64,000 nucleotides of DNA from Boesenbergia rotunda (GCA_024364735.1 JAGFNQ010000289.1:620001-684000); one strand, 5' to 3'; shown: positions 1-10,933, counted from the stretch's first letter. A program made the numbers and translations. Notes: generated by a model from the letters alone, not told the origin.

Positions 1-1179
1 TATATAGTGGCCTCTCAACCATCAAGCCTCTCAAATATGGAATAACTTATTCCATCATGCCAAGTTTGATTTTTATATCATGGTTAAAATCATATTTTAA
101 TTCATGATAAAAAATCAATCAAGTCTCTTCTCTCCTATGGAATAAATTTCCTTATCATGGTAAATTAACCCATGATTGATTTTATAAAATAAACCAATCC
201 ATGGTTCATTTTAATTTCCATGAAAAATAAACCAAGCCTTGGTATATTATATAAAAATTTATATCATCCATAATTTTATAAAACAAACTACACTTGGTTT
301 ATTTTATAAATTGAACCAAAACATGGTTCTCCCCCTTTGTTGTGGCCGACCAAGCAAAGAGGATGGAGGCCCTCATTGGCCGGCCCATCCAAGCCAAGCC
401 CCAATGAATTAAACTTATTTAATTCATCTATTAAGTCTTCAAAAGACTTAGCCATTTTACGCTTCCGATGCGTCTCTGAAAAATTCAGATTCGACTTATC
501 ATTTGACTCAACCAAACTTAATCTCTCTTGATTGAAAAATTCAATTTTCAACTCGTTTTAAATCCCTCGGATTACTCGTAGTACGTGTGACTAAATAGGC
601 TTTCGATTTATGTTGGCCATCTATAATTAATCAATTATAGAATGATCATGAGTGACACCTAGTAATACATCATGATCCCCAATTAATCGAAAAATCAACG
701 GTTGACCTCAGAAACAATTCTGAAACCCTTCAGCAGCTATAATGAATCATGCCCCATTCCCTTCACCATCTTATACCCACTTGGTTCAGGACATGGTCTA
801 TATGTGTCAGTCCCCACTAGGCTGACTACGTCACACCTAGCCCAAGTAACGTTTTCTCGTCCTACGGATTCTAATTACTCTCATGTATTTAAGAGATTCA
901 TACTCTGAACATGTCATGCTCTAGCCAGAGGCTTCGAGTAACAATCCGACGATAGGCCTCGAGTATACATCTCCTCGCAAGGAGTGGTGAATCCTTTGTA
1001 GACTGTTCAAACATCTTCGGGCACTTTGGCTTATACCCAATCATCCTGGGTCCACACCTCCTTGGAGATGCTTGCTTAAGATGTCAAAGTATAAGTCTCC
1101 ATAACCAAGATGACTTGAACACTGCAAGTCAAAGGAACAACTTTCTCTACTTCACTTCACTTCTCTCATATCACTAACA
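1..1179 (-). mobile_element. Ty1/copia LTR, truncated by the window edge
   Basis: The sequence matches the LTRs at 38686-41168 and 46470-48931 in the same orientation, and the solo LTR at 17446-19912 in reverse. It ends in ATCACTAACA at 1179, directly before Tat integrase sequence, so 1180-1184 (aatag) is the expected target duplication. The window opens at the TATA-box equivalent (tatatag on the plus strand). Compared with the other copies, about 400 bp is missing between the GCAAGTCAAAGGAAC block near 1125 and the terminal TTCTCTCATATCACTAACA. Whether this is a solo LTR or one end of a full element cannot be told, because the other end is outside the window. Confidence 0.9.
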
Positions 1180-1746
1180 AATAGTGAATACTCATCGACC
1201 CATGTCCCGCCCATATGATCTAGCTTGTCTTGAGGCCTCGCAAGATTTCTCGATTGGCGACCTCCGCCTGACCGTTGCTCTGGGGATAAGCTACTAAAGT
1301 GAATGCTTGCTTGATTCCATAGGTCGTGCACCATTCTTGGATCTTCCGACCTTGGAATTGTCAGCCATTATCCGAGACCAGCTTATGCGAATCCCATATC
1401 TACACAGAATGATTTACCATAAGAATTTGATGACTGCCTGCTCGGTGATCCGATCCAGAGCTTCCGCTTCCACCCACTTAGAGAAATAATCCATGACTAC
1501 TAGTAGAAATTTCTTTTGAGTGGCTGCGACAGGGAAAGACCCTACTATATCCATGCCCCACTGATCTAAAGGGCAAGACACAGTGGATGCCCTCAAAAAT
1601 TCAACTGGGCGATGAGAGACATTTTGATGCTTCTGACAGGAGACGCAGGAAGTAACCGTCTGATCCGCATCTTGTTGTAGTGTTGACCAGAAGAACCCGC
1701 TAGTAACACCTTCCGGGCCATTGACCGACCCCCTGAATGACTATCA
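1180..1746 (-). pseudogene. Tat integrase core fragment
   Basis: Read on the minus strand from about 1746, the sequence gives the end of the integrase zinc-binding region, then around 1596-1414 the catalytic-core stretch with CPLDQWGMDIVGSFP (first catalytic Asp) and LLVVMDYFSKWVEAEAL, then at 1334-1180 a stretch with HMGGTWVDEY near the core end. Reading frames shift between about 1590 and 1600 and again near 1340, so no continuous protein remains. The fragment is bounded on the right by the Tekay-like insertion at 1752 and on the left by the copia LTR ending at 1179. It belongs to the same integrase as 13129-13423. Confidence 0.82.
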
Positions 1747-1904
1747 CAAGATGTGACGACCCACCTTAACTTCTCTCCCTCTGCCTTAAGGCGGCCCACA
1801 TTCACTTAGCCTTAACATTACCTTATTCTTAGCCTTAGGTTACAACTACTTGACTTCCCTTAACTTGCTCTGAATTTTTTTTCCTTTAAAAAAAAATTTC
1901 ATTT

Positions 1905-1985
1905 TATTTGCTTTGCAAGGATTTGACCCCTAAACCCCTTAGTAGTAAGACTGAAGCACTAACCAGCTGCTCTATACCACTTCTT
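1905..1985 (-). other. tRNA-like A/B-box module in the Tekay LTR, element-sense strand
   Basis: On the minus strand, TATAGAGCAGCTGGTTAG resembles a tRNA A-box region and GGGGTCAAATCC resembles a B box (consensus GGTTCRANYCC). The two lie about 40 nt apart, as in a tRNA gene. The other LTR has the same block at about 11100-11165. No acceptor stem or clear anticodon arm is visible, so this is a tRNA-derived remnant, not a tRNA gene. Confidence 0.45.
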
Positions 1986-1996
1986 TTCAATGGTAC

Positions 1997-2150
1997 CAGT
2001 CAACTGCTATATAGTCAGTCGACTGGTATCGCCCACAGAAACATTCTGTGCCCGGCACCAGTCGACTGGCCTCATGGCAGTCACCTGGTGCATCGAACAG
2101 AAACTTTCTGTTCGATAGGGCAGTCGACTGGTTCTGCACCAGTCGACTGG
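1997..2150. repeat. CAGTCGACTG palindrome cluster with CAGAA hairpins
   Basis: There are perfect CAGTCGACTG copies at 2016, 2059, 2121 and 2140 and a one-base variant at 1997. Between them lie two other inverted repeats: CACAGAA / TTCTGTG (2034-2050, 3-nt spacer) and one with 10-bp arms and a 1-nt spacer at 2094-2114 (arms CGAACAGAAA / TTTCTGTTCG). The block sits in the 3' part of the LTR on the element strand. Confidence 0.92.
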
Positions 2151-3764
2151 CATGCCCGAAACCTGCATTTACAGACCTGAAAACCATTTCCAAAGCTTCA
2201 CAATTCATATACTTTCAAGTATATAGATAAATAACTCCAAATCTATACTCTATACTAGTTTTATAAACATTTTAGCAACCCAAAACAACCTCATAAACTT
2301 GCAATTAGGATCTTTGCGGAAGTAAATAAGCTATCAAAATATATGAACTCTAGACTAGAGTTTGTACCCAACTTTGCCTCTATGCAAGGTTTAAACAAAG
2401 TCATTCATTCTACCAATTCAAAACACCAAAACACATGTTCTACAAGACTTAACCCGACGATCTCTTCCACGGTTCCGTCGCCACTGAACATCAATGCAAG
2501 TCCCGCTCGCCTCCATAACTTATACTTTTTCTTTACCTTTGTCTGAAATAGAAGGAAATGCAACTAATAAGCGATTTGCTTAGTAAGTAAATCCTAACTC
2601 ACAAATCCATGCGATCAATGATAAACATGCTCTTTTCAAATAATGCTTGCTTCAAAACACATGCACTTTGAAATACTTACACATGGAAACTTTCATATAC
2701 TTATCATGCTCAATCATGCTTAAAAACATTTACTAGCACTAAAACATTGGCAAATCTAACATTCTCATAATTTCTTTTGAGACTTGCTACTTATGTATTT
2801 CCATACTTTAAACCACTAACTTCCTTGCTCTTGCTCTTTAACATGCTTGTAACATAACAATGTCAACATACATAGCAAAACATATGCTTAAACTGAAAAC
2901 ACTTACATATACTCGTATACTTCAAAATAATAATCAACTTTCTCAGGCCTTGACACTGTACCATGGTATCAATATACCAATGCGCGCATCCCTAATAGGT
3001 TTCTGGGTAGCTAGCCACCGCACCCTATTAGAGCTTCTTTCTTACTTTCTGTGGGCCTCTCATTTGCCCGATACATGTCACTTTACAAAAGTAAAATACT
3101 TTCTTACTCATAATGCTTGTATTTATCAAGGTAACTTTCTTTTTCATAAATCTTGCACTATAAACCTTTACCTTTTCTTACTTGGAACTTTCATCGAGCA
3201 CTTTGCGTGCCCTTAACCCCAAAACTCCTTTTTGAGACCTTTGAAGAACTTACTCTTGTCATACTTAGGTCACATATACAAAAACTTACTCCAATTCGTA
3301 TTCTATGATAAAACATGTATTCTCTAGGAACTTAAAACACACAAATAAGAAAATCATATTCTTAAAGCATGCACTTATACCACAAACATGGTTCTACAAC
3401 GAGAAATACATGGCGAAACTACTTCTATTGCAAGTGAGTGATCTACTTACCCTTTTTCTTGAAGAAAACTCACTAAATATCTAGGAAACTCCTAGCGTAG
3501 CGCTCCTCTTCTCTTCCCTTGCGAGAAAACTTCACCCTTGGCCCTAAGGAAGAAGCCCTAGGTTTTCTACTTCAAGAGGAAGAAGAAGGAGGAGAAAACT
3601 CTCCTTTTCTTCCCTGTTTTTCGCAGCCTCCCAAACTGCTCGCGTGGCCTCCCCGAACCCTAAAAGGGGTCTTAACCCAACTTAAGTGGAAGTTGAGACA
3701 TCTCATCATGAAAAGGACTTACTTACCTATAACATTATTTCGCTTCATCTTTTTCTGTGCTTGA

Positions 3765-3840
3765 TACCCTTGCCCAGCTGGTTACCCCAACTCACTTAAG
3801 GCTTTGCTTTGCCTTGTGGTCGCGAGATCAAACCTTGCTC
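3765..3840 (+). other. tRNA-like A/B-box module in U3, antisense to the element
   Basis: TTGCCCAGCTGG (3770-3781) resembles an A box and GCGAGATCAAACC (from 3822) a B box. The block lies about 100-170 bp inside the U3 end of the LTR, on the strand opposite to the element. A matching block is in the other LTR at about 12957-13025. Confidence 0.45.
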
Positions 3841-3933
3841 GACCCCCTTTTTTTCTTTTTATTTTAATTTCGAAAAATACTAGAAAAATTCTAAAAAATC
3901 CCTAATAATACCAGAAAATTATTGGGTGTTACA

Positions 3934-3945
3934 ATCCTCCCTACC
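3934..3945 (-). promoter_or_regulatory. Polypurine tract of the Tekay-like element
   Basis: The minus strand reads GGTAGGGAGGAT immediately before the TGTAACACCC start of the 3' LTR, the position of the plus-strand DNA primer. Confidence 0.75.
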
Positions 3946-3968
3946 TTATAAAAAGTTCGTCCTTGAAC

Positions 3969-5591
3969 TTAGAACAGCTCTGGATACCTTTGCCTTATGC
4001 TATCTTCTGATTCCCAGGTTGCCTCTTCATACTTTTGATTCAGCCATAAAAATTTTACTAGTGGTACCACTTTGTTCCTCAGCTTCTTATCTGCTCGATC
4101 TATTATCTGAATAGGTCGACTTTCATAACTGAGATCTTCTTGAACTTGTACCATCTGTGGCTCAATCACTTGGTTGGCATCTGGGATGTGCTTCTTCAAC
4201 ATTGAGACATGGAACACATTGTGTATTGCTGACATCTCTGAGGGTAGCTCCAACTCATAAGCTACTTTGCCAACTCTTTTCGTCACTGGGTAGGGTCCTA
4301 CGTATTGAGGACTTAGCTTGCCTTTCTTGCCAAATCTCATTACACCCTTCATAGGGGCTACTTTGAGGAAAACTGTGTTCCCAACTTCAAACTCTAACGG
4401 TCTATGGCGTACATCGGCATAACTCTTCTGCCTACTCTGAGCAGTTTTTATTCTCTGGCGGATACTCCTTATAGCTTCTGTGGTATCATCTATGAGATCA
4501 ATCTGTGACCCCATTTCTTTCTTCTCACTACCTTCATACCAACAGAGGGGAGATCTACACTTCCTACCATAAAGAGCTTCATAGGGTGTCATACCAATAG
4601 TGGCTTGGTAACTGTTGTGGTAGGCAAACTCAGCTAAACATAAATACTTGCACCAACTGCCCTTAAAGTCCAATGCACAAGCTCTGAGCATATCTTCTAG
4701 AACCTGATTCACTCTCTCTGTCTGTCCATCAGTCTGGGGATGGAAAGCTGTGCTGAATTTCAGTTTGGTGCCTAACGCGGTCTGTATGCACTCCCAAAAG
4801 TGTGAAGTGAAACGACCATTCCTATCAGAGATAATGGTCTTCGGGACTCCGTGTAGTCGGATCACTTCCTGCACATATAATTGGGCTAACTTTTCAATTG
4901 AGTAAGACACTCTGATTGCCAAAAAGTGGGCAGACTTGGTCAATCTGTCTACTATCACCCAAATAGCATCATAGCCATTAGTTGTCTTTGGTAAACCAAC
5001 TATGAAATCCATGGCTATGTCTTCCCATTTCCACTCTGGAATCTGAATGGGCTGTAGGACATCTCCTGATCTCTGGTGTTCTGCTTTAACTCTCTGACAT
5101 GTCAGGCAGGTGCTGACATACTTAGCTATGTCTCTCTTCATCCCTGACCACCAAAATCTTCTTTTCAAATCCTGGTACATCTTAGTGGAACCAGGATGCA
5201 TTGAGTAGGGAGTTCCATGGGCTTCTTCAAGAATCTTCTTTCTCAGCTCTTCACTATTAGGGACAAATAAACGATCACCATAATAGAGTATCCCACTATT
5301 AGATACTCTAAACTCTTTACTTTCTCCTTCTTGTATCTCTTGCTTGATCCTTTGGATATCAGAATCCTCAGCTTGCTCTTTTTGTATATCTTCAAGCAAG
5401 GTTGACTCTAGTGTCAATAGAGCTAACTGCCCATAAATGATCTCAACTCCATAATCTACTATTTCCTTCTGTAATGGTGGTGCCAATGATGATAAGGACA
5501 TCAAAGTGGCACAAGTCTTTCTACTCAGTGCATCTGCTACTCTATTTGCCTTACCAGGGTGGTAAAAAATCTCACAGTCATAGTCCTTCAC
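3969..5591 (-). pseudogene. Tekay-like RNase H end, integrase and chromodomain
   Basis: This 540-residue open stretch starts mid-protein. It opens with the C-terminal RNase H block (FYHPGKANRVADALSRK), then a zinc-binding integrase N-terminus (around residues 120-170, ending CLTCQRVKAEH), then the catalytic core with WEDIAMDFIVGLPKT (Asp), IISDRNGRFTSHFW (Asp) and DGQTERVNQVLEDMLRAC (Glu). The GPY-type region is GPYPVTKRVGKVAYELELP. The last 50 residues, with KVVPLVKFLWLNQKYEEATWE, are a chromodomain of the chromovirus group; in this group the chromodomain is thought to direct integration to particular chromatin. The 5' end is cut off from its RT by the solo LTR at 5600-7926. Within this stretch the frame is open to a natural stop. 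Confidence 0.93.
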
Positions 5592-5840
5592 TAACTCGAT
5601 GTAGCGACCCGCCTTCTTCTACCTTAGACGGATCGTTACTTTTCTCTACTTCTCGACTTCTGATGCATGACTAAAAATGCGGAAATCTTTTTTTTTTAAA
5701 CTTTTAAATTCATCTAACAATGATATTCTAACTTAAGTGATCATGCATGATAACATATCACACCTCCTTTCTCAAAACCCGTTAAATAATACTTATTGAA
5801 GCTTTTGAAACTTGTCTCACCCAACTCACACTTCGGGTAT

Positions 5841-5894
5841 CAGTCGACTGATACTGCATCAGTCGACTGATAGGCCTGAAATCAGAATTTCAGG
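5841..5894. repeat. Paired CAGTCGACTG palindromes plus a CAGA-loop hairpin
   Basis: CAGTCGACTG occurs at 5841-5850 and 5860-5869, each within a wider TATCAGTCGACTGATA or near-match. CCTGAAAT / ATTTCAGG arms around CAGA follow at 5875-5894. The same combination of elements occurs in the host LTR at 1997-2150. Confidence 0.92.
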
Positions 5895-7683
5895 TTTCGG
5901 CATTTGCTTCAAGCTCCACCAAACCTATACTTTCGAACCATATAGAACCATGACACCATTTCTATACTCTATGCCAGTTTTCAAATCAATTTAGCCAATC
6001 AAAACGGATCCATAAACTTGAAATTAGGACTTTTGCGGAAGAAAATAAACTATTCAAGTTATATGAACTTTAACAATAAAGTTTGTACCAATCTTGACTC
6101 CTATGTATTCATAACACCAAATACATGTTCTATAACCTTGCTAAAGCATTATGAAATGTGAATGCAACTTTTCTAAACATATTTAAGAAGTAAAAACTTG
6201 ATTCAAGGAGAAATTGATACTACCATGGCACATGCATCTATTTCTCTAACAAAGTATCAATATCTCCAATTACTCACATTTCTACTCATCCAATGCAATC
6301 ATAAGAATATGTAGGCTAAAAGAAATAACATGGAATCTATACTCTAAGAAATTGAGTATTTAAAACTATCCAAACTTATATGTTCGCTAACTCCATAAAA
6401 CAAGAACTTGAAATCTGAATAAACTATAACATTATAATTTAAATAGTTAAATTGTCTCGTCTCAAAGATCTCTCCAAAATCAGCCACCACACACACATTT
6501 CTCAGCACCGCCTCGTCGCCTTCCTTCAGAATTGCTTGCCTTTACCTTTATCTGCAATAAGAGGAAATGCATCTAGTAAGCAAAAAGCTTAGTAAGTACT
6601 ATCTAGCTCACAAAATCTCGAAATGTGCAAACATGCTTCTAGAACAATATGAAAATCATATGAGATACTAATATGCTTGAAAGAAAACTAAGAACATGTA
6701 TAACTCAAAACATGCATACTCAAGCAATAATAAATCTCAATTTACTTTTCTTGGCTCAACTTGAAACTTTAGCTATTCTTTAACTTTTGAAAACTTTCTT
6801 AAACTTTCGAAACTTTGCTAAAGCATATACTTGAAAATAATAATCACTTGGATCCACTGAAGACGTAAGTACCATCTCATGCGCGTTCCCTAAAAGGTTG
6901 GGGTAGCGAGCCACCAATCCTAATAGAGCAGACCTTGGTCTACCAGGGCCAAGACCTTGGAATTGGACACCTGGATTTCTTTAACGACGCCCTTGGACGC
7001 CGGGTACTGGCCTTAGAAAATAAAATAGCATTTCTTTCTTTTCTTTCTTATCTGTAAATGCCTTGGCATTTTCTCGAGCACCTTGCGTGCTAAAATCCCT
7101 AAGTCTTGACTTTTGGGGATTTCTTAAGGCCTTGGCCTTTTCTTTTCTTATCTTTATCTTCTCTTTTCTTTTCTCATAGCTTTTCTTGGCCCTAATCTCA
7201 TATAGGGTGCTTAATCAACTTATACAAACATATAATGAACTAATATCACATGCCAAAAATCATAAACTAAAGAAACTATCTCTTTTAAAACTTTTAAAGG
7301 AAATTCTCGCGGAAAAACCGCCTCTTACTGCAGGTGAGCAGTACTTACATTGATATCTTGGACTTACAACCAAGATTGACGTCTAGAGCTCGGGAGAAAC
7401 TTGAGATCTCGGAGAATTCTTCGTGCCTACGCGTTCCTCTCGTCGCGGGGATCCCGAATATAGGAATATCTCTTGGAGGAGAGCTTTGGCCGGCCCTCTA
7501 GGGCTTGGTGTGGCGTGCGCACAAGAGAGGAGAGGGAGAGGGGTCGGCGCAACTTGGGAGAGGGAGAGGGTTTGAGAGAAAACAAAACTTCTCTCTTTAA
7601 TAATCTATTTATACCTATGGGGCGGATCGACCTAACTACCCCTTAAATATACTTCTCTTCATCCCTTGTTGTGCTTGATACCC

Positions 7684-7741
7684 TAGCCTAGCTGGTCGCG
7701 CTCGTTTCTGGTTTTCGGGGTGGTCGCGGGTTCGAACTACC
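7684..7741 (+). other. tRNA-like A/B-box module in U3, antisense to the solo LTR
   Basis: TAGCCTAGCTGG (7684-7695) and GGGTTCGAACTACC (7728-7741) resemble A and B boxes. The module is about 190-240 bp from the U3 end and antisense to the LTR. Its position matches the modules at 3765-3840 and 13555-13612. Confidence 0.5.
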
Positions 7742-7931
7742 GGCTGCCCTTAAGTGGTTTTTTCCTTTTTCTTTTCTTTTTCTTTTTTTTTAAAATACCA
7801 AACGGACTCGGAAAATTCCATAAAAATATTCTAAAAATTCCTAAAAATATCTAGAATATTTCTAAACTATTTTTAAATAATTCTAAGGACTTTAAGAACT
7901 AAAAATGGAAATTTTGGGGCGTTACACTCGA

Positions 7932-9480
7932 GTCACCTTCGCTGTCTTATATTGAGGTCTTTCTGAGTGAAGAAATATTTCAGACTCTGGTGATCTGTAT
8001 AAATCTTACACTGCACTCCATACAAGTAATGCCTCCATATCTTTAGAGCAAAGACTACAGCTGCCAACTCCAGATCATGAGTGGGTAATTCTTTTCATAG
8101 TCCTTGAGTTGCCTGGAAGCATAAGCTATGACTTTGCCTTCTTGCATAAGGATTGCTCCAAGTCCTAACTTTGATGGATCACTGTATATATCAAAGCTCT
8201 TATCACCTTCGGGTACTGTAAGGATAGGAGCGCTGGTCAGTCTCTTCTTCAACTCAAGGAAGCTCTGCTCACAGTCCTCAGTCCACTCATACTTCTTATT
8301 CTTTCTGGTAAGGTCTGTAAGTGGAGAAGCTATCTTTGAAAAGTCCTCTACAAACCTTCTGTAGTACCCTGCCAAACCCAGAAAACTTCTGATCTCACTG
8401 GCATTCTTTGGTCGACTCCAGTTACTAACTGCTTCAATCTTGGCTGGGTCTACCATAATACCTTCCTTGGAAATGATGTGGCCTAGGAAGGCCACCTGAT
8501 CAAGCCAAAACTCACACTTTGAGAATTTGACGTACAACTCCTTCTGATGTAAGGTTTGCAATACCATCTTCAGGTGTTCGGCATGTTCTTCCTGAGTCTT
8601 TGAATACACTAGGATATCATCAATAAAGACAATGACGAACTTGTCCTGAAAATCCTTGAACACTCTATTCATTAGATCCATAATCATCGCAGGGGCGTTT
8701 GTCACTCCAAAGGGCATGACCACAAACTCATAGTGCCCATATCTTGTACTGAAAGCAGTCCTTGGCACATCACTCTCCTTCACTCTAAGCTGATGGTAAC
8801 CTGATCGCAGATCTATCTTGGAGAACACTGTGGCTCCCTTCAGCTGATCAAATAAATCATCTATCCTTGGCAAAGGATATCTGTTCTTGATGGTTACCTT
8901 ATTCAAAGCTCGATAATCTATGCACATTTGCATAGATCCATCTTTCTTCTTGACGAACAGAACAGGAGCTCCCCAGGGTGAATGACTAGGGTGGATGAAA
9001 CCCTTGTCGAGCAGCTCTTGTAATTGTTCTTGCAACTCTTTCAGTTCTGCTGGTGTCATGCGATAAGGTGCCTTTGAAATTGGGTTGGTTCCTGGAACCA
9101 ACTCAATTTCAAATTCAATTTCTCGATTGGGAGGGAGTCCTGGTAACTCTTCAGGAAACACCTCTGGATAGTCACAGACTACCCTCACTTCCTCTTTCTT
9201 TAATCCTTCTCTTTGACTTGCATCTACTATATGAGCTAGAAAATCAGAACCCCCTTCTCTAACATTCTCTGAGCTTGTAAGGTAGATAAGAACCTTTTTG
9301 TCTATCTCTTTGGGTCTCCAATAAACTCGAATAGAGATTCTGCTTCTGGTGTGAACTTCACTCTTCTTTTGCGACATTCAATAGAGGCATTGTACTTGCC
9401 CAAGAAATTCATCCCTAAAATGATATCGTAATCCTTCATATCCAGGACTACTAAATCACTATAGAGTTCTCAGTTGGAAA
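7932..9480 (-). pseudogene. Tekay-like protease end, reverse transcriptase and RNase H
   Basis: The main open stretch (9377-8055) carries a linker with CDYPEVFPEELPGLPP, then RT: FVKKKDGSMQMCIDYRALN, YPLPRIDDLFDQL, FSKIDLRSGYHQ, the catalytic VIVFIDDILVYSKT block, and the thumb with FLGHIISKEGIMVDP. RNase H begins with SFDIYSDPSKLGLGAILMQ and AYASRQLKDYE. Upstream, out of frame at about 9440-9380, is the protease-end block DYDIILGMNFLGKYNASIE. A one-base deletion just after KNYP near 8085 throws RNase H out of frame. The rest of RNase H (TDHQSLKYF region) is readable in another frame up to the solo LTR at 7926. Confidence 0.92.
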
Positions 9481-9553
9481 TCTGAATTGGTACAACTCTT
9501 AGTTATCAGTGGTTAAAGCACTACTTATCAGTTCTTCTGAGGCCTGCGGCCTA

Positions 9554-10142
9554 TTAATCACCGCTACCCACATTTAAAGCTATCTCAGGACTTAACATCT
9601 TCACCATCAGCCTGACTCTCTCTTTTTCTGTGCTAACTAGCTCTGGGCACAGACGAGCTAACCGATTAAACTTCTTCATTGCTTCATCGACGGATAAGTC
9701 TCCTTGTCTGAATTCCGTGAATTCGTCGTAATGCTTGTTGGTTACTCGCATGTGAAAGTATTCTTCGAAGAACTCAGTCTCGAAGTCGGCCCATGTCCTC
9801 TGGCTGACCTTTCTCTTGGCCTTAACTTTCTCCCACTACATCCTAGCATCTCCCGTAAGGTAGAAAGATGCACACTTTATCTTCTCTATCTCTGGTCAAT
9901 ACAGTAACTCAGCTATGCTTTCCCAAGTTTTGAACCATGCTTGAGCACCCCATGGTTCGCTTATGCCTGAGAAGTTCCCTGACTTTAGTTTCTTCCACTT
10001 GATGAGGTATGCTTCTTGCCTTACTCTCCCCCCCCCCCCTTGCCGGGACTACAGATGTAACCGACGGGTCTTCGGTCACAACTGGTGCCACTACATTCGC
10101 CACCGGCAAGGTAATAGGAGCGGCCTGCTGGTTAGCCATCAT
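9554..10142 (-). pseudogene. Tekay-like gag remnant
   Basis: The fragment at 10142-9909 begins MMANQQAAPITLPVANVV, and 9751-9554 contains EFTEFRQGDLSVDEAMKKFNRLARLCPELV, a typical chromovirus gag helix region. The two are in different frames. No CCHC zinc knuckle is seen, and gag plus protease together occupy under 800 bp, so an internal deletion removed the gag C-terminus and the protease active site. A C-homopolymer at about 10028-10038 overlaps the gag start region. Confidence 0.75.
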
Positions 10143-10339
10143 GATGGCAATAAGTTTTCTGTTGCTCTGCTACTTGCCTTTGCAACCGAGCCACCACCTC
10201 AACCAGATTTGGTGGTGGTACTGACTCTATTACCTCTTGCCCTCTAGGAGCTTGCTCCTCGTTTTGGGCCTTTCTAGGGCATCCTCAAATGTATAACTTA
10301 ACACTTAACGGTAATGTTCCCAAACTTGCTTTAGGATAC

Positions 10340-10496
10340 AACAAGACCTTGGTCTTGTTTCTTATCTCATTTCTTAGTCCTAGAGCTCGTTCTTGGGCTT
10401 AGTAAGACCTTGGTCTTACTCAGAACTTTTATCAGACACCTTACATGCTGAAATCCTCCAAACCTTGTGTTTGGGCAAATCAAGACCTTGGTCTTG
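10340..10496. repeat. Three tight inverted repeats with paired arm changes
   Basis: The arms are AACAAGACC / GGTCTTGTT (10340-10359), AGTAAGACC / GGTCTTACT (10401-10420) and CAAGACC / GGTCTTG (10481-10496), each around a TT spacer. The outer arm bases differ between copies yet pairing is kept. The solo LTR at 5600-7926 has similar units near 6930 (AGACC-TT-GGTCT) and 7130 (AAGGCC-TT-GGCCTT). Confidence 0.9.
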
Positions 10497-10574
10497 CTAT
10501 ACTAAGATCACAACATGAAGGACGTCCTCTTGGTATTCTCCTACTCTATATCATAAAAAGGGTAATGACATTAC

Positions 10575-10770
10575 ATATCCTCATACACAACTAGCATATG
10601 ATATATTACCATACTATCATCATACTCATATCATCATATGTCATATCAATTGTCATATCATCATACTCGTCCTCATACTATCATCATACTCATATAGCAT
10701 ATGTCATATCTTCATACTACCATCATACTCATATAGCATATACTGATCATGCACATAATAGCATATAATA
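10575..10770. repeat. AT-rich degenerate tandem repeat
   Basis: Short units built from CATATCATCATACTC and ATATAGCATATGTCATAT are repeated several times with variation. Confidence 0.8.
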
Positions 10771-10918
10771 ATGCTAACATACTTCCTTATCATCATGCAC
10801 TTATTGATACTAGCAGTCAAAAATGAAAAGCATATAAAACTGCAAAATATGAACTTCTTACTTGGTAGGCGGCAGGATTGATGCTTGATGTCAATGTGGC
10901 GGAGGGGTGGAACCTTTT

Positions 10919-10930
10919 GCTCTGATACCA
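10919..10930 (-). promoter_or_regulatory. Primer-binding site, initiator-Met tRNA
   Basis: The minus strand reads TGGTATCAGAGC, three bases after the end of the 5' LTR, complementary to the 3' end of plant initiator-Met tRNA. Confidence 0.92.
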
Positions 10931-10933
10931 CTC

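Larger units (their letters stand above)
1752..3933 (-). repeat. 3' LTR of the Tekay-like element
   Basis: Plus-strand bounds are TGTGACGACCC and GGGTGTTACA. It is nearly identical along its length to 10934-13123. It holds a CAGTCGACTG palindrome cluster (1997-2150) and two tRNA-like modules, one on each strand (about 1905-1985 minus, 3765-3840 plus). Confidence 0.95.
5600..7926 (-). mobile_element. Gypsy (Tekay-type) solo LTR, second family
   Basis: The bounds are TGTAGCGACCC and GGGGCGTTACA, and the target duplication ctcga is at 5595-5599 and 7927-7931. There is no internal region, so it is a solo LTR left by LTR-LTR recombination. It shares its plan with the host Tekay LTR (same type of ends, CAGTCGACTG pair, tRNA-like module) but little continuous sequence. 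The minus orientation is inferred from the TATA-like tatttata on the plus strand near 7607, about 310 bp from the TGTAACGCCCC end. It interrupts the RNase H coding region. Confidence 0.9.
10143..10918 (-). other. 5' leader of the Tekay-like element
   Basis: No coding region is seen. It holds three hairpins of the form AGACC-TT-GGTCT (10340-10496) and an AT-rich degenerate repeat of CATCATACTCATATAGCATA-type units (about 10575-10770). Confidence 0.7.

Noticed and set aside
2860..3216. 118-residue plus-strand frame, repeated at 12048-12404
   Set aside because: It lies within the Tekay LTR and appears twice only because the LTR does.
3765..3840. Functional tRNA gene
   Set aside because: A- and B-box-like blocks are present, but no paired acceptor stem or convincing anticodon arm could be found.
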